64,000 nt of DNA from Neptuniibacter marinus. Lineage in GTDB: Bacteria; Pseudomonadota; Gammaproteobacteria; Pseudomonadales; Balneatricaceae. The stretch's first letter is position 1, and each line of letters starts with the position of its first letter. The stretch is taken from contig NZ_LUTR01000015.1 of NCBI RefSeq assembly GCF_001597725.1, positions 20,238 through 84,237 of the forward strand, given 5' to 3'. A program made the position numbers and the translations under genes. The notes beneath the pieces were generated by a model. That model did not search any database. It was not told the DNA's origin and worked only from the letters and a program-made list of their open reading frames with translations. This document shows positions 37,556 through 50,750 of the stretch, in pieces.

Positions 37556-38590
37556 TTACTCTGACACAGAAGTTAAACACAGCTCTCGAAGTACACTTGT
37601 TGCGAAAGCACCAGACATTAAACCAAACTCAATCCAACACTCTGTCTCGCTTATCTGCTCTAGCTTAAGGTTTTCAGGCTGCAGCTTCAAAGCTCTTCGC
37701 TCCTGATTTAAACTTAAGGTTTCTAAAAGATCGGAAACGTCTTTCCATTGCAACAAAGTAGAGCGCTCCCATTCTTCGGCTTCACCTGTAGGCATCATCT
37801 CACCACGCCCCCACAAAGGCCCAGTCAGCGTAATAGCATCATTATTAAGGCGCTGTTGCAGCTCATCGTTCGACTTTTCTTCAACAAAACAGCTCTGACT
37901 GCCGGAGATCATCAAAGCATCACCATCCATTATGCGACCCCACAACCCGCTTTCTATACGTGAAGACAAAAGCTGGTTAAACAACCATGAGCGCACCGCC
38001 GAAATATAGATCCCTTTTTTGTTACGCTGCCGCTCCTGAATCTCCCCTTTTAACAGGGCAATGCCTTTATACAAATTACCAAAATCAAAACCAAAGCGCT
38101 GTTCACCAAAGTAATTAGGTACGCCCCCTTGTTCTACCAAAGCCACGCGACGCTTCAACGCATCCATATCCGTAACTTGCCGTAAGCACAGCCTAAAGGT
38201 ATTCCCTTTTAGCGTACCTAAGCGAAGTTTGCGCGGATGACGTACCGCCTCAAGCACCTCAATGCTATCGCCACCAAACAGCTTCCAATTGAGATTTCGC
38301 TTAATGGGAAATTTAATACAAAACCACTGTTCAGTAACCGCATGCCGATCTTTTTTGCCGGCATAAGTCACATCCCGCGGGCTAACTTGAGCAAAGTTAG
38401 CTAGCTGGCGTGCAACCCAATCTGTATTCTCTCCACGTTTGCGGATATATAAAAATACATGCTCACCTTGCCCCTCCGGTTCAAAGCCAAGCGACTCTAT
38501 AACTTGGAAATCTTCAGGGGTTGAACGAATAACTGCTTCGCTCTCAGGAACGCCGTATAAATATTTAAAATCTGTAGGTAGGATTGTCAC
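37556..38590 (-). CDS. truD: tRNA pseudouridine(13) synthase TruD
   Basis: 344 residues. The catalytic motif YAGKKDRHAVTEQWF is present at about residues 76-90, with the nucleophilic Asp. NYFGEQRFG and the RSWLFNQLLS stretch confirm the TruD family. It makes pseudouridine 13 in tRNA-Glu. It follows ftsB by only 3 bp; the ispD and ispF genes usually found between them are absent. Confidence 0.96.
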   Translation of the reverse strand: MTILPTDFKYLYGVPESEAVIRSTPEDFQVIESLGFEPEGQGEHVFLYIRKRGENTDWVARQLANFAQVSPRDVTYAGKKDRHAVTEQWFCIKFPIKRNLNWKLFGGDSIEVLEAVRHPRKLRLGTLKGNTFRLCLRQVTDMDALKRRVALVEQGGVPNYFGEQRFGFDFGNLYKGIALLKGEIQERQRNKKGIYISAVRSWLFNQLLSSRIESGLWGRIMDGDALMISGSQSCFVEEKSNDELQQRLNNDAITLTGPLWGRGEMMPTGEAEEWERSTLLQWKDVSDLLETLSLNQERRALKLQPENLKLEQISETECWIEFGLMSGAFATSVLRELCLTSVSE

Positions 38591-38593
38591 GTG

Positions 38594-38890
38594 TTATTTA
38601 TTCTCTTCTACAGGCTCAACTAACTGAATAAACGTTTCGCCATCACGTATCATGCCCAATTCACTTCGAGCACGTTCTTCTAGCGCTGCTTGCCCTTTTT
38701 TAAGATCCTGAACTTCAGCTTCTAACTCACTATTTCTTTGACTTAACTCTTGGTTAATACTTTTCTGCAACTCGATTTTGGCATTCAAGTCCCAAATATC
38801 ACGCACATTCACCTCTCCGAACCACAATCGGTATTGCAGTCCTAATAAAAGGCAAATGAGTAACGTAATTAACCAGCGATACATAGACAT
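38594..38890 (-). CDS. ftsB: Cell division protein FtsB
   Basis: 98 residues. One N-terminal membrane helix (WLITLLICLLLGLQYRLWFG) is followed by a periplasmic coiled coil (about 34-75, INQELSQRNSELEAEVQDL) and the ERARSELGMIRDGETFIQL end typical of FtsB. It joins FtsL and FtsQ in the divisome. It lies downstream of eno, a conserved position, separated by a terminator. Confidence 0.96.
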   Translation of the reverse strand: MSMYRWLITLLICLLLGLQYRLWFGEVNVRDIWDLNAKIELQKSINQELSQRNSELEAEVQDLKKGQAALEERARSELGMIRDGETFIQLVEPVEENK

Positions 38891-38898
38891 TCTTTAAG

Positions 38899-38928
38899 CA
38901 AAAAAAGAGGGCAATCCGCCCCCTTTTT
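38899..38928 (-). terminator. eno terminator
   Basis: 8-bp stem with one mismatch (minus strand AAGGGGGC / GCCCTCTT), then seven T, between eno and ftsB. Confidence 0.85.
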
Positions 38929-38956
38929 ATATCAGACTATTGAGCAAACAACTACG

Positions 38957-40279
<1,323 letters not shown>

Positions 40280-40282
40280 TCA

Positions 40283-40298
40283 GGGGGCTAAAGCCCCC
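40283..40298. other. GC-rich hairpin between pyrG and eno
   Basis: Perfect 6-bp stem GGGGGC / GCCCCC with a 4-base loop in the 58-bp gap. It has no T run on either strand, so it is not a standard intrinsic terminator. It may stabilise the processed mRNA end or attenuate. Confidence 0.6.
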
Positions 40299-40310
40299 GT
40301 CCATAATTTT

Positions 40311-41990
<1,680 letters not shown>

Positions 41991-42005
41991 CTATAAGATA
42001 GCAAA

Positions 42006-43358
42006 TTAGCAGCGCTCAGACAATGAAAAGGAGCACCATAAAACAGAAAAGCCAGACTTTTCTGAGTACCATCCCTCACAAATGCAAATACTAGGCACTG
42101 CAACTAACTGATCGCCGACATAAAGTAACGGCCAATGCTCCCTATACCAAGGCGGTATCGCTGCTTCTTGTAATAGTTTTTTAACAGAGACTGAGTGTTT
42201 TTTACCTTGAGGACGACAGCGCTCTCCACCTTTACGGCGCTTTACCACAACATCGGATAAGGATTTAAGCCCCATTGTCGCAGCGGATATATACAATGTT
42301 CCCTCACCCAAATCGTACTCCCCTTCGCGTACAACTGGGAGGCCATCACACAAAAAGTTAGGCAAGGATAGATCATCACGATCTAAATAAAGTGCACCTA
42401 AAAACCGCCGTAACTTATATCCACCCAAAATATAAACAGGATTAGCATCAACCTTAGCTAGCACAACATCAGCAAAAATCACTTGCAACTGATCCTGATT
42501 AATTCGAATACCTGTTTTCACATAAACCCAATGACGCAATAAGGCACGACGTTTTTGCGGCTCAAACCCCTCTAATCTCTGTAAATCTAAGCATCCCCGT
42601 TGATCGGTACAGCCTAAAAGGTCTGATTCTAGATAGGATTCCAGCAAAGAGTGCGATTCAGCCATAAGCTCAGCGCTTTTCTGCCACTGAGTCAACACAT
42701 GAGGCCATCGTTGCTTTAACAACGGCATCACACGATGACGCAAATAATTTCGATCGTAACTCTCATCCTGATTGCTCGGGTCATCTATATATTCAAGTTC
42801 CAATAGATCAGCTACTTGCTCCAACTCTGCACGACTCAACTTAAGCAATGGACGAAACAGAGCCCCTTCCCCCAAAGAACGCATCGCAGCCATGCCCGAC
42901 AACCCCAGCAATCCAGCTCCACGCAGCATTCTAAATAAGAGGGTTTCAGCCTGGTCATCTGCATGATGCCCCATTAACAACAAATCCCTAGCCCTTATTA
43001 CCTGCTCAAATGCAGTGTATCGAGCATCTCGCGCAGCGTTTTCAGATGAGTTTTCAGGAAAAACATCAACCACTTCATGAGCAAGAGAAAGCATAGTAGC
43101 CTGAGCACACGAAAAAGCAGCCCAACTATCAGCCTCATTTTGTAAATGATGATTAATATGGACAACATGTATCTTAGAGGAAGGTAACAAGCGAGAAGCT
43201 AGCACTAGTAAGACCTGAGAGTCTAAACCACCACTATGAGCAATAAGGAAACGCTCTATATCTGAAGAAGAAACAACTGTGAGCGCATTTTTAAATTGGC
43301 GCTCACATTTTTTGAGAACAGCAACCGCTTCAGGGTTACTCTTCACCGCCAAAACCAT
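42006..43358 (-). CDS. tilS: tRNA(Ile)-lysidine synthase
   Basis: 450 residues. The PP-loop motif [12 protein letters not shown] is at about residues 41-52, and [11 protein letters not shown] and [21 protein letters not shown] (written here as [17 protein letters not shown]) are diagnostic. It converts C34 of the CAU-anticodon tRNA-Ile to lysidine so that it reads AUA. The start overlaps accA by 23 bp, suggesting translational coupling. Confidence 0.95.
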   Translation of the reverse strand: MVLAVKSNPEAVAVLKKCERQFKNALTVVSSSDIERFLIAHSGGLDSQVLLVLASRLLPSSKIHVVHINHHLQNEADSWAAFSCAQATMLSLAHEVVDVFPENSSENAARDARYTAFEQVIRARDLLLMGHHADDQAETLLFRMLRGAGLLGLSGMAAMRSLGEGALFRPLLKLSRAELEQVADLLELEYIDDPSNQDESYDRNYLRHRVMPLLKQRWPHVLTQWQKSAELMAESHSLLESYLESDLLGCTDQRGCLDLQRLEGFEPQKRRALLRHWVYVKTGIRINQDQLQVIFADVVLAKVDANPVYILGGYKLRRFLGALYLDRDDLSLPNFLCDGLPVVREGEYDLGEGTLYISAATMGLKSLSDVVVKRRKGGERCRPQGKKHSVSVKKLLQEAAIPPWYREHWPLLYVGDQLVAVPSICICEGWYSEKSGFSVLWCSFSLSERC

Positions 43359-44307
43359 AAGCCATCAGACGCTTATAACGTCGTTCAAGCAACTCTTCAG
43401 TCGGTAATTCATTCAAGTGCTCTAAAACACCTAACAAGTGACGTTTTAAGTTTGCAGCCGTTAGAGCAGGGTCACGATGTGCACCACCCAATGGCTCATT
43501 AATAATTTGGTCAACTAGGCCTAATTCATGCAAACGTTCAGATGTAATACCCATCGCTTTCGCTGCATCAGCTGCACGATCAGCACTCTTCCAAAGAATC
43601 GATGCACAACCTTCAGGAGATATAACAGAGTAAGTAGAGTAGCTCATCATCATAAGCTCATCACATACACCAATCGCCAACGCACCACCAGATCCACCTT
43701 CACCGATCACGGTAGAGATAATGGGTGTTTTAAATTGTGACATTTTAGCCAAGTTAAACGCTATAGCTTCTGACTGGCCACGCTCTTCAGCATCAATACC
43801 CGGATAAGCACCCGGTGTATCAATGAAGGTCAGGATAGGCATTTTAAAACGCTCAGCCATCTCCATCAGACGCAGTGCTTTACGATAACCTTCAGGACGC
43901 GGCATACCAAAGTTACGTTTTTGACGTTCACGCACGCCACGCCCTTTTTGGTGGCCAATAACCATAACAGGCTTTCCATCAAGGCGTGCTGTACCACCAA
44001 CAATAGCCTGATCATCCGCAAAATGGCGATCGCCATGTATCTCATCAAATTCATCAAAAATATATTCAATGTAATCCAATGTATACGGCCGTTGAGGATG
44101 ACGTGCTAGTTGAGACACTTGCCACGCAGAAAGGTCTGAAAAGATTGATTCCGTCAAAGCACGACTCTTACCTTCAAGACGAGAAATCTCTTCAGAGATA
44201 TTTAACTCGGCAGTGTCATCTCCAACCAAACGAAGTTCTTCAATTTTTGCCTGCAGCTCCGCAATCGGCTGCTCAAAATCCAGATAGTTAGGATTCATAT
44301 GACTCAT
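43336..44307 (-). CDS. accA: Acetyl-CoA carboxylase carboxyltransferase, alpha subunit
   Basis: 323 residues. It transfers carboxyl from biotin to acetyl-CoA in fatty acid synthesis. Motifs include [19 protein letters not shown], the [20 protein letters not shown] region, [20 protein letters not shown] and [15 protein letters not shown]. An alternative start at 44298 would remove three residues. It follows dnaE, as in E. coli. Confidence 0.97.
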   Translation of the reverse strand: MSHMNPNYLDFEQPIAELQAKIEELRLVGDDTAELNISEEISRLEGKSRALTESIFSDLSAWQVSQLARHPQRPYTLDYIEYIFDEFDEIHGDRHFADDQAIVGGTARLDGKPVMVIGHQKGRGVRERQKRNFGMPRPEGYRKALRLMEMAERFKMPILTFIDTPGAYPGIDAEERGQSEAIAFNLAKMSQFKTPIISTVIGEGGSGGALAIGVCDELMMMSYSTYSVISPEGCASILWKSADRAADAAKAMGITSERLHELGLVDQIINEPLGGAHRDPALTAANLKRHLLGVLEHLNELPTEELLERRYKRLMAYGFGGEE

Positions 44308-44365
44308 CTATGCTTAAGTGAAAAATTGTGCAAAGTGTACCTTTTTGCAGCTTTAAGAACCAGAC

Positions 44366-47300
44366 CTAGTAACTCAAAGAGACTGATTCGTGACCAAAAC
44401 GCTCCATTAATGCAATAAGTAGCTCATCGCTGGCTTGTACCCTCCAGTTATCACCTAAGGTTAGTACCGCCTCAGCATCTGCTCTTTTATAACGCACTTT
44501 GACCGGTAACTGACCGCCAATCTTGTAAGTATTAAGTAAACTTTCGAACTCTTTTAACTTTCTACCAGTAAATTGATCTGCCGTTGCAACCACCTGAACA
44601 CCAGACGCATATTGTGAGCGTGCCTGAGGAATCGTTAACACTTTATTAACACGCACCTTCAAACCTCCAGAGAAGTGATCTTCTGCTACCTCTCCTTCTA
44701 CGATAAGAACCACATCTTTTTTCACAGACTCCCTTACTTCATCATAGGTATCCCCAAAAAGCGTCACATCAATGCGGGCACTACGATCATCTAAAGTCAC
44801 AAAACAGAGGTTATCGCCTTTTTTGGTCTTTTTCAGCCTAATTTCTACCACTAGACCGGCAATTTTTTGCGATTGTCCACGTGCAGGTTGAAGCTCAACA
44901 ATACGTTTACTAACAAAATGCTTCAATTCAGACGCATATTCATCAATAGGGTGACCCGTCAAATAGAGCCCTAAGGTATCTTTCTCACCAGTTAAGCGCT
45001 CCTTATCAGTCCAAGGCCTAACGCCTTTGTACTCCTCATAAGGATCTCGCGTTGACTCAGCCTCAGCCTCGCCAAACAAGTCAAACATACCTGCATCTTG
45101 GTTTTTAGCGGTTTGGTCGGCAGCCTGCAGGGCATCAGGAATAGCTTTCCATAACACAGCACGCTCAGCCCCTAATTTATCTAGGGCACCCGATTTGACC
45201 AGCGCTTCAAGCACCCGTTTATTTAATTTCTTTGCCCCAACACGTTGGCAGAAATCAAACAGGTCTTTAAACTCTTCCCCTGAAGCTCTTGCTTCAACAA
45301 TCGCTTCAATCGGCCCCTCACCAACCCCTTTAATGGCCCCTAGTCCATAAACTATGTCGCCGTCATCATTAACAGTGAACATATAATCGCCACTATTAAC
45401 ATCAGGCAAGGTTGGTGCAATCTTCATCTGACGACATTCTTCAACGAAGATCACTACTTTATCAGTGTTCTGCATATCCGAAGAAAGCACTGCAGCCATA
45501 AAAGGAGCGGGGTAATGGGTTTTTAGCCACGCTGTCTGGTAAGAAACGAGCGCGTAGGCGGCGGAATGGGATTTGTTAAAACCATAACCGGCAAACTTTT
45601 CTACCAGATCAAAGATGTTACCTGCTAAGTCTTTATCAATACCATTAGCTTCAGAGCCCTCTAAAAACAAAGCGCGTTGCTTCGCCATCTCCTCAGGCTT
45701 TTTCTTACCCATAGCACGGCGCAACATATCAGCCCCACCAAGGGTATATCCAGCCATAACCTGAGCAATCTGCATAACCTGTTCTTGGTAAAGGATAATA
45801 CCGTAAGTCGGCTCCAATACTGGCTGCAAACTATCTAATTGGTAATCTGGATGCGGCCAAGCCATCTCAGCACGGCCATGCTTACGGTTGATAAAGTCAT
45901 CAACCATGCCCGACTGCAAAGGCCCCGGACGAAAGAGTGCAACAAGTGCGACAATATCTTCAAAACGAGAGGGTAATAAGCGGCGGACAAGATCCTTCAT
46001 ACCACTCGACTCTAACTGGAACACAGCGGTAGTTTCAGAGGATTGCAGAAGATCAAATGTTTTTCTATCTTCTAAATCAATTAATGCTATATCGAGAGGC
46101 TCTTCATTATTTTTCTCTCGAATGCCATTAATCGTTTGTAACGCCCAATCAATAATTGTCAGCGTTCTCAGCCCCAAAAAGTCGAATTTAACCAAACCCG
46201 CTTCTTCAACGTCACCTTTATCGAACTGGGTAACAAGGCCTTTACCTTCTTCATCACAATAAGTTGCAGAAAAATCGGTTAGTTTGGTGGGGGCGATAAC
46301 AACACCACCGGCATGTTTACCTACGTTTCGGGTAATACCTTCTAGCTTGTACGCCATCTCCATGATCTCTTGAGCTTCAGCGCTTGAGTTCACAAAATCA
46401 CTTAACATTGGCTCTTGTTCCATCGCTTTCGTCAGCGTTATCCCAACCTCAAACGGGATAAGCTTAGATAGACGATCTGCCAAACCAAAAGGCTTGCCTT
46501 GCACACGCGCTACATCTCGGACAACCGCCTTGGCCGCCATAGTACCGAAAGTAACAATCTGAGATACCGCATCACGACCGTAAGTTCTAGCCACATAATC
46601 AATCACCTTATCACGGTTATCCATACAGAAATCGATATCGAAATCCGGCATAGAAACACGCTCAGGGTTTAGGAACCGCTCAAACAGTAAGTCATATTCA
46701 AGTGGGTCTAAATCAGTAATCTTTTGTACATAAGCCACCAATGAACCGGCACCAGAACCACGCCCAGGCCCTACAGGTACACCGTTTTCCTTACCCCATT
46801 TAATAAAGTCCATTACGATAAGGAAGTAACCTGGGAAACCCATCTGTATGATGATCTCAAGTTCAAACTCAAGTCGGTCAACATACAATTGCCGCTTAGC
46901 GTCATACTCAGGATCATCACGATCAAGAAGAATGGCTAAACGCTCTTCTAAACCGTCATAGGAGACCTTGCGAAAATAATCATCCATCAACATCCCTTCA
47001 GGAATGGGATATTTCGGCAGGTAGTAAGTCCCCATTTCAATTTCAATATTACAACGTTTCGCTATAGCTACTGTATTGCTAACAGCCGATGGAATATCAC
47101 TAAAAAGCTCCGCCATTTCATCTTGAGAACGGAAATACTGCTCTTCACTATAATCTTTAGGGCGAGTAGGGTCTTCAAAAGCTCGTCCTTGGTTTATGCA
47201 AACGCGAACCTCATGGGCCTCAAAGTCTTCAGGCTTAATAAACATGACTTCATTGGTCGCAACAACTGGACAGTTATACTGTTTAGCTAAAGCAACTGAA

Positions 47301-47872
47301 CCGTGAACCACCTGCTCATCACCACTTCGACCTGTACGCTGCACCTCCAAATAGAACGAATCAGGAAATACATCCATCCAATATTGTAAAATATCACCAG
47401 CCTGACCATTTTCAGCCAGAATGGAACGGCCAATTTCTCCCCGCTTACCACCTGAGAGTACAATTAAACCCTTGGATTTCTCTACAACCCATTCTTTTTT
47501 AATTAGAGCCATATCATGAATGATATTTTGCCCTTCAGAATAAGCTTGGGAGATCAGCTCCATTAGATTCAGATAACCTTCAGAGTTTCTCACTAAGAAG
47601 GTTAATCGATAAGGCTCGCCTCCCGGTTCATCCGTATTTTCAACCCAAAGATCCGCCCCACATAGTGGTTTAATACCACTACCTGTGGCTGCTTTAAAAA
47701 ATTTAATTAAAGCAAAAAGATTAGTTTGGTCTGTCATCGCTACAGCAGGCATATTATTCGCTTTTGCGGCTGCAATAAGCTCTTTAACACGCACTAATCC
47801 ATCCACTAAGGAAAACTCAGTATGTACACGTAGATGAATAAATTTAGGATCGTTTAAGGCTAGCTCTGACAT
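44366..47872 (-). CDS. dnaE: DNA polymerase III alpha subunit
   Basis: 1168 residues from the ATG at 47872; three codons upstream a TTG is open but less likely. The N-terminal PHP domain starts FIHLRVHTEFSLVDG. The catalytic aspartates are in MPDFDIDF, with GPGRGSGAGSLVAY before them. A helix-hairpin-helix and OB fold follow (VEIRLKKTKKGD region). It is the replicative polymerase, following rnhB by 26 bp. Confidence 0.98.
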   Translation of the reverse strand: MSELALNDPKFIHLRVHTEFSLVDGLVRVKELIAAAKANNMPAVAMTDQTNLFALIKFFKAATGSGIKPLCGADLWVENTDEPGGEPYRLTFLVRNSEGYLNLMELISQAYSEGQNIIHDMALIKKEWVVEKSKGLIVLSGGKRGEIGRSILAENGQAGDILQYWMDVFPDSFYLEVQRTGRSGDEQVVHGSVALAKQYNCPVVATNEVMFIKPEDFEAHEVRVCINQGRAFEDPTRPKDYSEEQYFRSQDEMAELFSDIPSAVSNTVAIAKRCNIEIEMGTYYLPKYPIPEGMLMDDYFRKVSYDGLEERLAILLDRDDPEYDAKRQLYVDRLEFELEIIIQMGFPGYFLIVMDFIKWGKENGVPVGPGRGSGAGSLVAYVQKITDLDPLEYDLLFERFLNPERVSMPDFDIDFCMDNRDKVIDYVARTYGRDAVSQIVTFGTMAAKAVVRDVARVQGKPFGLADRLSKLIPFEVGITLTKAMEQEPMLSDFVNSSAEAQEIMEMAYKLEGITRNVGKHAGGVVIAPTKLTDFSATYCDEEGKGLVTQFDKGDVEEAGLVKFDFLGLRTLTIIDWALQTINGIREKNNEEPLDIALIDLEDRKTFDLLQSSETTAVFQLESSGMKDLVRRLLPSRFEDIVALVALFRPGPLQSGMVDDFINRKHGRAEMAWPHPDYQLDSLQPVLEPTYGIILYQEQVMQIAQVMAGYTLGGADMLRRAMGKKKPEEMAKQRALFLEGSEANGIDKDLAGNIFDLVEKFAGYGFNKSHSAAYALVSYQTAWLKTHYPAPFMAAVLSSDMQNTDKVVIFVEECRQMKIAPTLPDVNSGDYMFTVNDDGDIVYGLGAIKGVGEGPIEAIVEARASGEEFKDLFDFCQRVGAKKLNKRVLEALVKSGALDKLGAERAVLWKAIPDALQAADQTAKNQDAGMFDLFGEAEAESTRDPYEEYKGVRPWTDKERLTGEKDTLGLYLTGHPIDEYASELKHFVSKRIVELQPARGQSQKIAGLVVEIRLKKTKKGDNLCFVTLDDRSARIDVTLFGDTYDEVRESVKKDVVLIVEGEVAEDHFSGGLKVRVNKVLTIPQARSQYASGVQVVATADQFTGRKLKEFESLLNTYKIGGQLPVKVRYKRADAEAVLTLGDNWRVQASDELLIALMERFGHESVSLSY

Positions 47873-47897
47873 GGTGCTCAATCTAAAATGGGTTAAG

Positions 47898-48470
47898 TTA
47901 ATTTTCTTCTAATAACTGACGTACAGGCTTAAAAGAACGCCTGTGCTGAACTAACGGACCATGCTTTTTTAATGCTTCTAAATGGAGAACAGTCGGATAA
48001 CCTTTATGTTTAGCAAACCCATATTCTGGGTGCAAAACATCAAGTTCCTGCATCTCCTTATCACGCGCAACTTTAGCGATGATGGATGCGGCACTGATCT
48101 CAGCAACTTTACTATCCCCTTTAACTACAGCTTCACTTGGGCATAATAGCTGGGGACAACGATTACCATCAATAAAAGCAAATTCGGGTGTTACATCTAA
48201 CCCTTCAACGGCTCTCTGCATAGCCAGCATTGTCGCATGCAGAATATTCAGCTCGTCAATTTCCACAGGGGATGCAGAAGCAACACACCAAGCAAGTGCC
48301 TTCTCTCTTATTTCAAGATCGAGTGATTCTCGACGCTTCTCAGACAATTTTTTTGAATCGGCTAAACCTACAATCGGTTTCGATGGATCTAGAATAACAG
48401 CCGCCGCTACAACATTGCCGATCAATGGACCCTGGCTTATTTTACAACACTTTTTAGTCACTATCTGCAC
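47898..48470 (-). pseudogene. rnhB: RNase HII with replaced 5' end, catalytic Asp-Glu lost
   Basis: From residue 14 ([16 protein letters not shown]) to the end the protein is a good RNase HII, with the later acidic residues Asp101 (IDGNR) and Asp119 (KGDS) in place. The usual GVDEVGRG motif is missing: at the aligned positions of E. coli Asp16-Glu17 there are Cys9-Lys10. Other frames do not restore it, so this is a sequence replacement at about 48431-48434, not a frameshift. A GTG with GGAG upstream could still allow translation. The enzyme should be inactive. It marks the junction with the metal region. Confidence 0.85.
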
Positions 48471-48690
48471 TAATACTCCAAACCCCTTGCCACAGTAGGG
48501 CTGAAAGCAACAGAAGTGAAAAATTAATGTCTAACTTAATTAAAAAGAGCGTGTCTAGATTTAAATCTATAATAACTCACATTGCATAAGCATGAAATTC
48601 CCCATCTAGCCCAAAATAGTAATGCAATAAACGCCACTACTGTATCTAATGCAAAGCACACCCAAGTTCAGAGAAATCTGTTATAAATCT

Positions 48691-49116
48691 TTAACGAAGT
48701 CCTCCCCTATCCAACCACATCTGATAGATCTCAGAAGACCATTTACTCTGAAAGAAAGCTATTGCAGCCTCTTGCTCATCATCACTCAGTGAACTTCCAA
48801 ATCCAGGCATAGTGCCACCAAATTTCGCACCGCCCTCCTGAACTGTAGCCTTCAGACCTTTTAATGGGTGATGCCACGCATGGGCAGAGCCATTAAGGGG
48901 GGGAGGTGGATATTTTCCATTTGGTAAAAGCTTTTTCCATTCCCTTGTCCCTTGAGCACCTGCACCATGACAGGTTGCACAATTATTTAAAAAGACTGCT
49001 TCCCCAAGATCAACTTGGGATTGGGTGTACCAACGCCCCTCAACTTTAGGCTCTGTCTCAAAACACCCTACTAACCCAAGGGAAAGAATCAAAACGACGC
49101 CTATTCGGGTCATCAT
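48691..49116 (-). CDS. Lipoprotein c-type cytochrome
   Basis: 141 residues. A lipoprotein signal with lipobox LVGC (Cys18) is followed by one haem-binding CATCH motif (Cys46, Cys49, His50) and a likely distal Met ligand in GGTMPGF. It is probably a membrane-anchored periplasmic mono-haem cytochrome c. It overlaps the SHOCT gene by 4 bp (ATGA) and is last in the cueR cluster. A role in electron transfer during copper oxidation is possible but not shown. Confidence 0.88.
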   Translation of the reverse strand: MMTRIGVVLILSLGLVGCFETEPKVEGRWYTQSQVDLGEAVFLNNCATCHGAGAQGTREWKKLLPNGKYPPPPLNGSAHAWHHPLKGLKATVQEGGAKFGGTMPGFGSSLSDDEQEAAIAFFQSKWSSEIYQMWLDRGGLR

Positions 49117-49331
49117 TTTTCCAATTCCGCTTTCTTTTTTAAATACTCTTCTTCTGAAATATCACCTTTTGCATAGCGGTCATCAAGAATATCCATAGCT
49201 GTCGAAGAAGCCTCTCTCTTTTTGGCGAAAGCTTTCACAAATAAAAGGATGAATAGAACTATAATCAACAGCCAAATAAACATTCCAAACCCATGCCACC
49301 CTGATGTAAACATATCACCTGCATGCCACAT
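49113..49331 (-). CDS. Small membrane protein with SHOCT domain
   Basis: 72 residues. One membrane helix (FIWLLIIVLFILLFVKAF) is followed by a C-terminal SHOCT motif (AMDILDDRYAKGDISEEEYLKKKAEL, here as DILDDRYAKGDISEEEYL). Such proteins are common in copper and efflux clusters; the function is unknown. It is coupled to the cytochrome gene. Confidence 0.85.
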   Translation of the reverse strand: MWHAGDMFTSGWHGFGMFIWLLIIVLFILLFVKAFAKKREASSTAMDILDDRYAKGDISEEEYLKKKAELEK

Positions 49332-49346
49332 AATCTGACTCCTTAT

Positions 49347-49838
49347 TTAATAGTTAGAGTATTCTGAAAACACTCCTACCTGACCTTTAGTATCGATAGA
49401 GTAAACCTTAAACGCATGCTTAGGGGCTTCCTCCATATCCATACCGGGACTTCCTGAAACCATTCCGGGTACGGCAAGAAGCTTGATATCTTTTCTAGCT
49501 AACACTTTTTTGATGTCCTGGGCTGGTACATGCCCCTCGATAACTTTTCCATTGATCTTAGCTGTATGGCACGAAGCGCCCTTTTTAGGCACACCTAATT
49601 GTTCTTTCAAAGGAGCCACATCAGAAAGAACATGATCTTTTACAACAAAATTATGTTCCTTAAGGTGTGCTATCCAGGTTTTACAACAACCGCAGCTTGC
49701 GCTGCGATATACATCGATTTCATACTGAGAATCATCTCTATTTTCCAACCAGTATGGATCACCTGAATATGCTGGTAGAGATAAAACCATTAAAAGAAAC
49801 ACCACTAGCTTTTTCATCTTTGTAATTACCATATTCAT
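49347..49838 (-). CDS. DUF411 periplasmic metal-binding protein
   Basis: 163 residues from the ATG at 49838, which shares one base with the cueR stop (TAATG) and has AGAGGT upstream; an ATG at 49817 would give a shorter signal. A signal peptide (KKLVVFLLMVLSLPAYS) is followed by the DUF411 cysteines ASCGCCKTW, GASCHTAKINGKVIEGHVPA and the C-terminal Met-rich VPGMVSGSPGMDM. Members are found in copper (CopG-like) operons and bind Cu. Confidence 0.88.
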   Translation of the reverse strand: MNMVITKMKKLVVFLLMVLSLPAYSGDPYWLENRDDSQYEIDVYRSASCGCCKTWIAHLKEHNFVVKDHVLSDVAPLKEQLGVPKKGASCHTAKINGKVIEGHVPAQDIKKVLARKDIKLLAVPGMVSGSPGMDMEEAPKHAFKVYSIDTKGQVGVFSEYSNY

Positions 49839-50248
49839 TACTGCAAAACCTCTGTATGACCTCCATGGCATAGTTCATCTAAAATGGGACACTCATGACC
49901 CTTATTACCTGGGCATGATTTGGACATTTTCATCAGTGAAGATTTAATATCTTCAAGGTGTTCAATCTGACTCTGAACACGCGCTAAATTCTCTTGTACT
50001 TTTTCTTTAACTTCCGCTGATGCACGGTCAGGATTATGCTGTAGATCCAAAAGTTTTTTACACTCATCCAGAGAGAACCCTAATCCCCTAGCACGCTTAA
50101 TAAACCCTAGAGTTTCCAACTGGTCTTCTGTGTAAAAGCGATAGCCATTATCCGCCCGCCTAGCTTTCGGAATGATCCCTTTCTCTTCATAAAAACGGAT
50201 TGTTTTACTGGTTAAGCCAGTGAACTTAGCTGCTTGTGAAATATTCAT
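49838..50248 (-). CDS. cueR: Copper-responsive MerR-family regulator CueR
   Basis: 136 residues from the ATG at 50248; an upstream extension to 50287 does not fit the family. The MerR helix-turn-helix is N-terminal (NISQAAKFTGLTSKTIRFYE). The metal site CPGNKGHEC places cysteines at 112 and 120, the same numbers as the Cu(I) ligands of E. coli CueR. It should activate the elongated-spacer promoter at 50751-50781. It lies upstream of, and overlaps, the DUF411 gene. Confidence 0.93.
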   Translation of the reverse strand: MNISQAAKFTGLTSKTIRFYEEKGIIPKARRADNGYRFYTEDQLETLGFIKRARGLGFSLDECKKLLDLQHNPDRASAEVKEKVQENLARVQSQIEHLEDIKSSLMKMSKSCPGNKGHECPILDELCHGGHTEVLQ

Positions 50249-50336
50249 TTTGAAATTACCTGCATAAGTGGAACCAACCCACACCATCGAAGGAGGGGTA
50301 TTTTTTATTAAGCAGGAAGCATTACGCCCCTGATGA

Positions 50337-50675
50337 TTAGCTCATCAAAGGCTGAGGAGGTCTGTCTTTCTGAATGAGATAAATCGTTGTTAAAGAGGCT
50401 TTAAATATAGATATATTAAAGGGGATATACGCTATTTTCATAGAAGTAACGCTAGAAATAACGGAACACAAGTGACCACCGCAAGAGCTTTGCAACTCAC
50501 ACCCAGGTTGGTCAGCACAATTTACACTTTTTTCCATACCACCATCCATCTCCACCATAGAATGCATATCAGAGGACATGTGTTCCATTGGTAAAGCAGC
50601 AGCCACACTCATTTGCGTTGTCCCAAACAACGTTATCAAAAGTGCAAAAATGGTAAAAAGCTGTCTCATGTTCAT
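50337..50675 (-). CDS. Small exported Met/Cys-rich protein, unknown
   Basis: 112 residues from the ATG at 50675. A signal peptide (QLFTIFALLITLFGTTQMSVAAA) is followed by a Met/His-rich part (MEHMSSDMHSMVEM) and five cysteines (NCADQPGCELQSSCGGHLC), which suggest metal binding. A hydrophobic stretch lies near the C-terminus. I do not recognise the family; such small proteins are frequent beside copper genes. It is divergent from the copper operon. Confidence 0.7.
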   Translation of the reverse strand: MNMRQLFTIFALLITLFGTTQMSVAAALPMEHMSSDMHSMVEMDGGMEKSVNCADQPGCELQSSCGGHLCSVISSVTSMKIAYIPFNISIFKASLTTIYLIQKDRPPQPLMS

Positions 50676-50750
50676 ATTCTTATGATAGCCCCACAATATC
50701 TACTGTGACAAGAGCTTTTAATTAAGATTCACCTTTTTTTGCTTATATCC

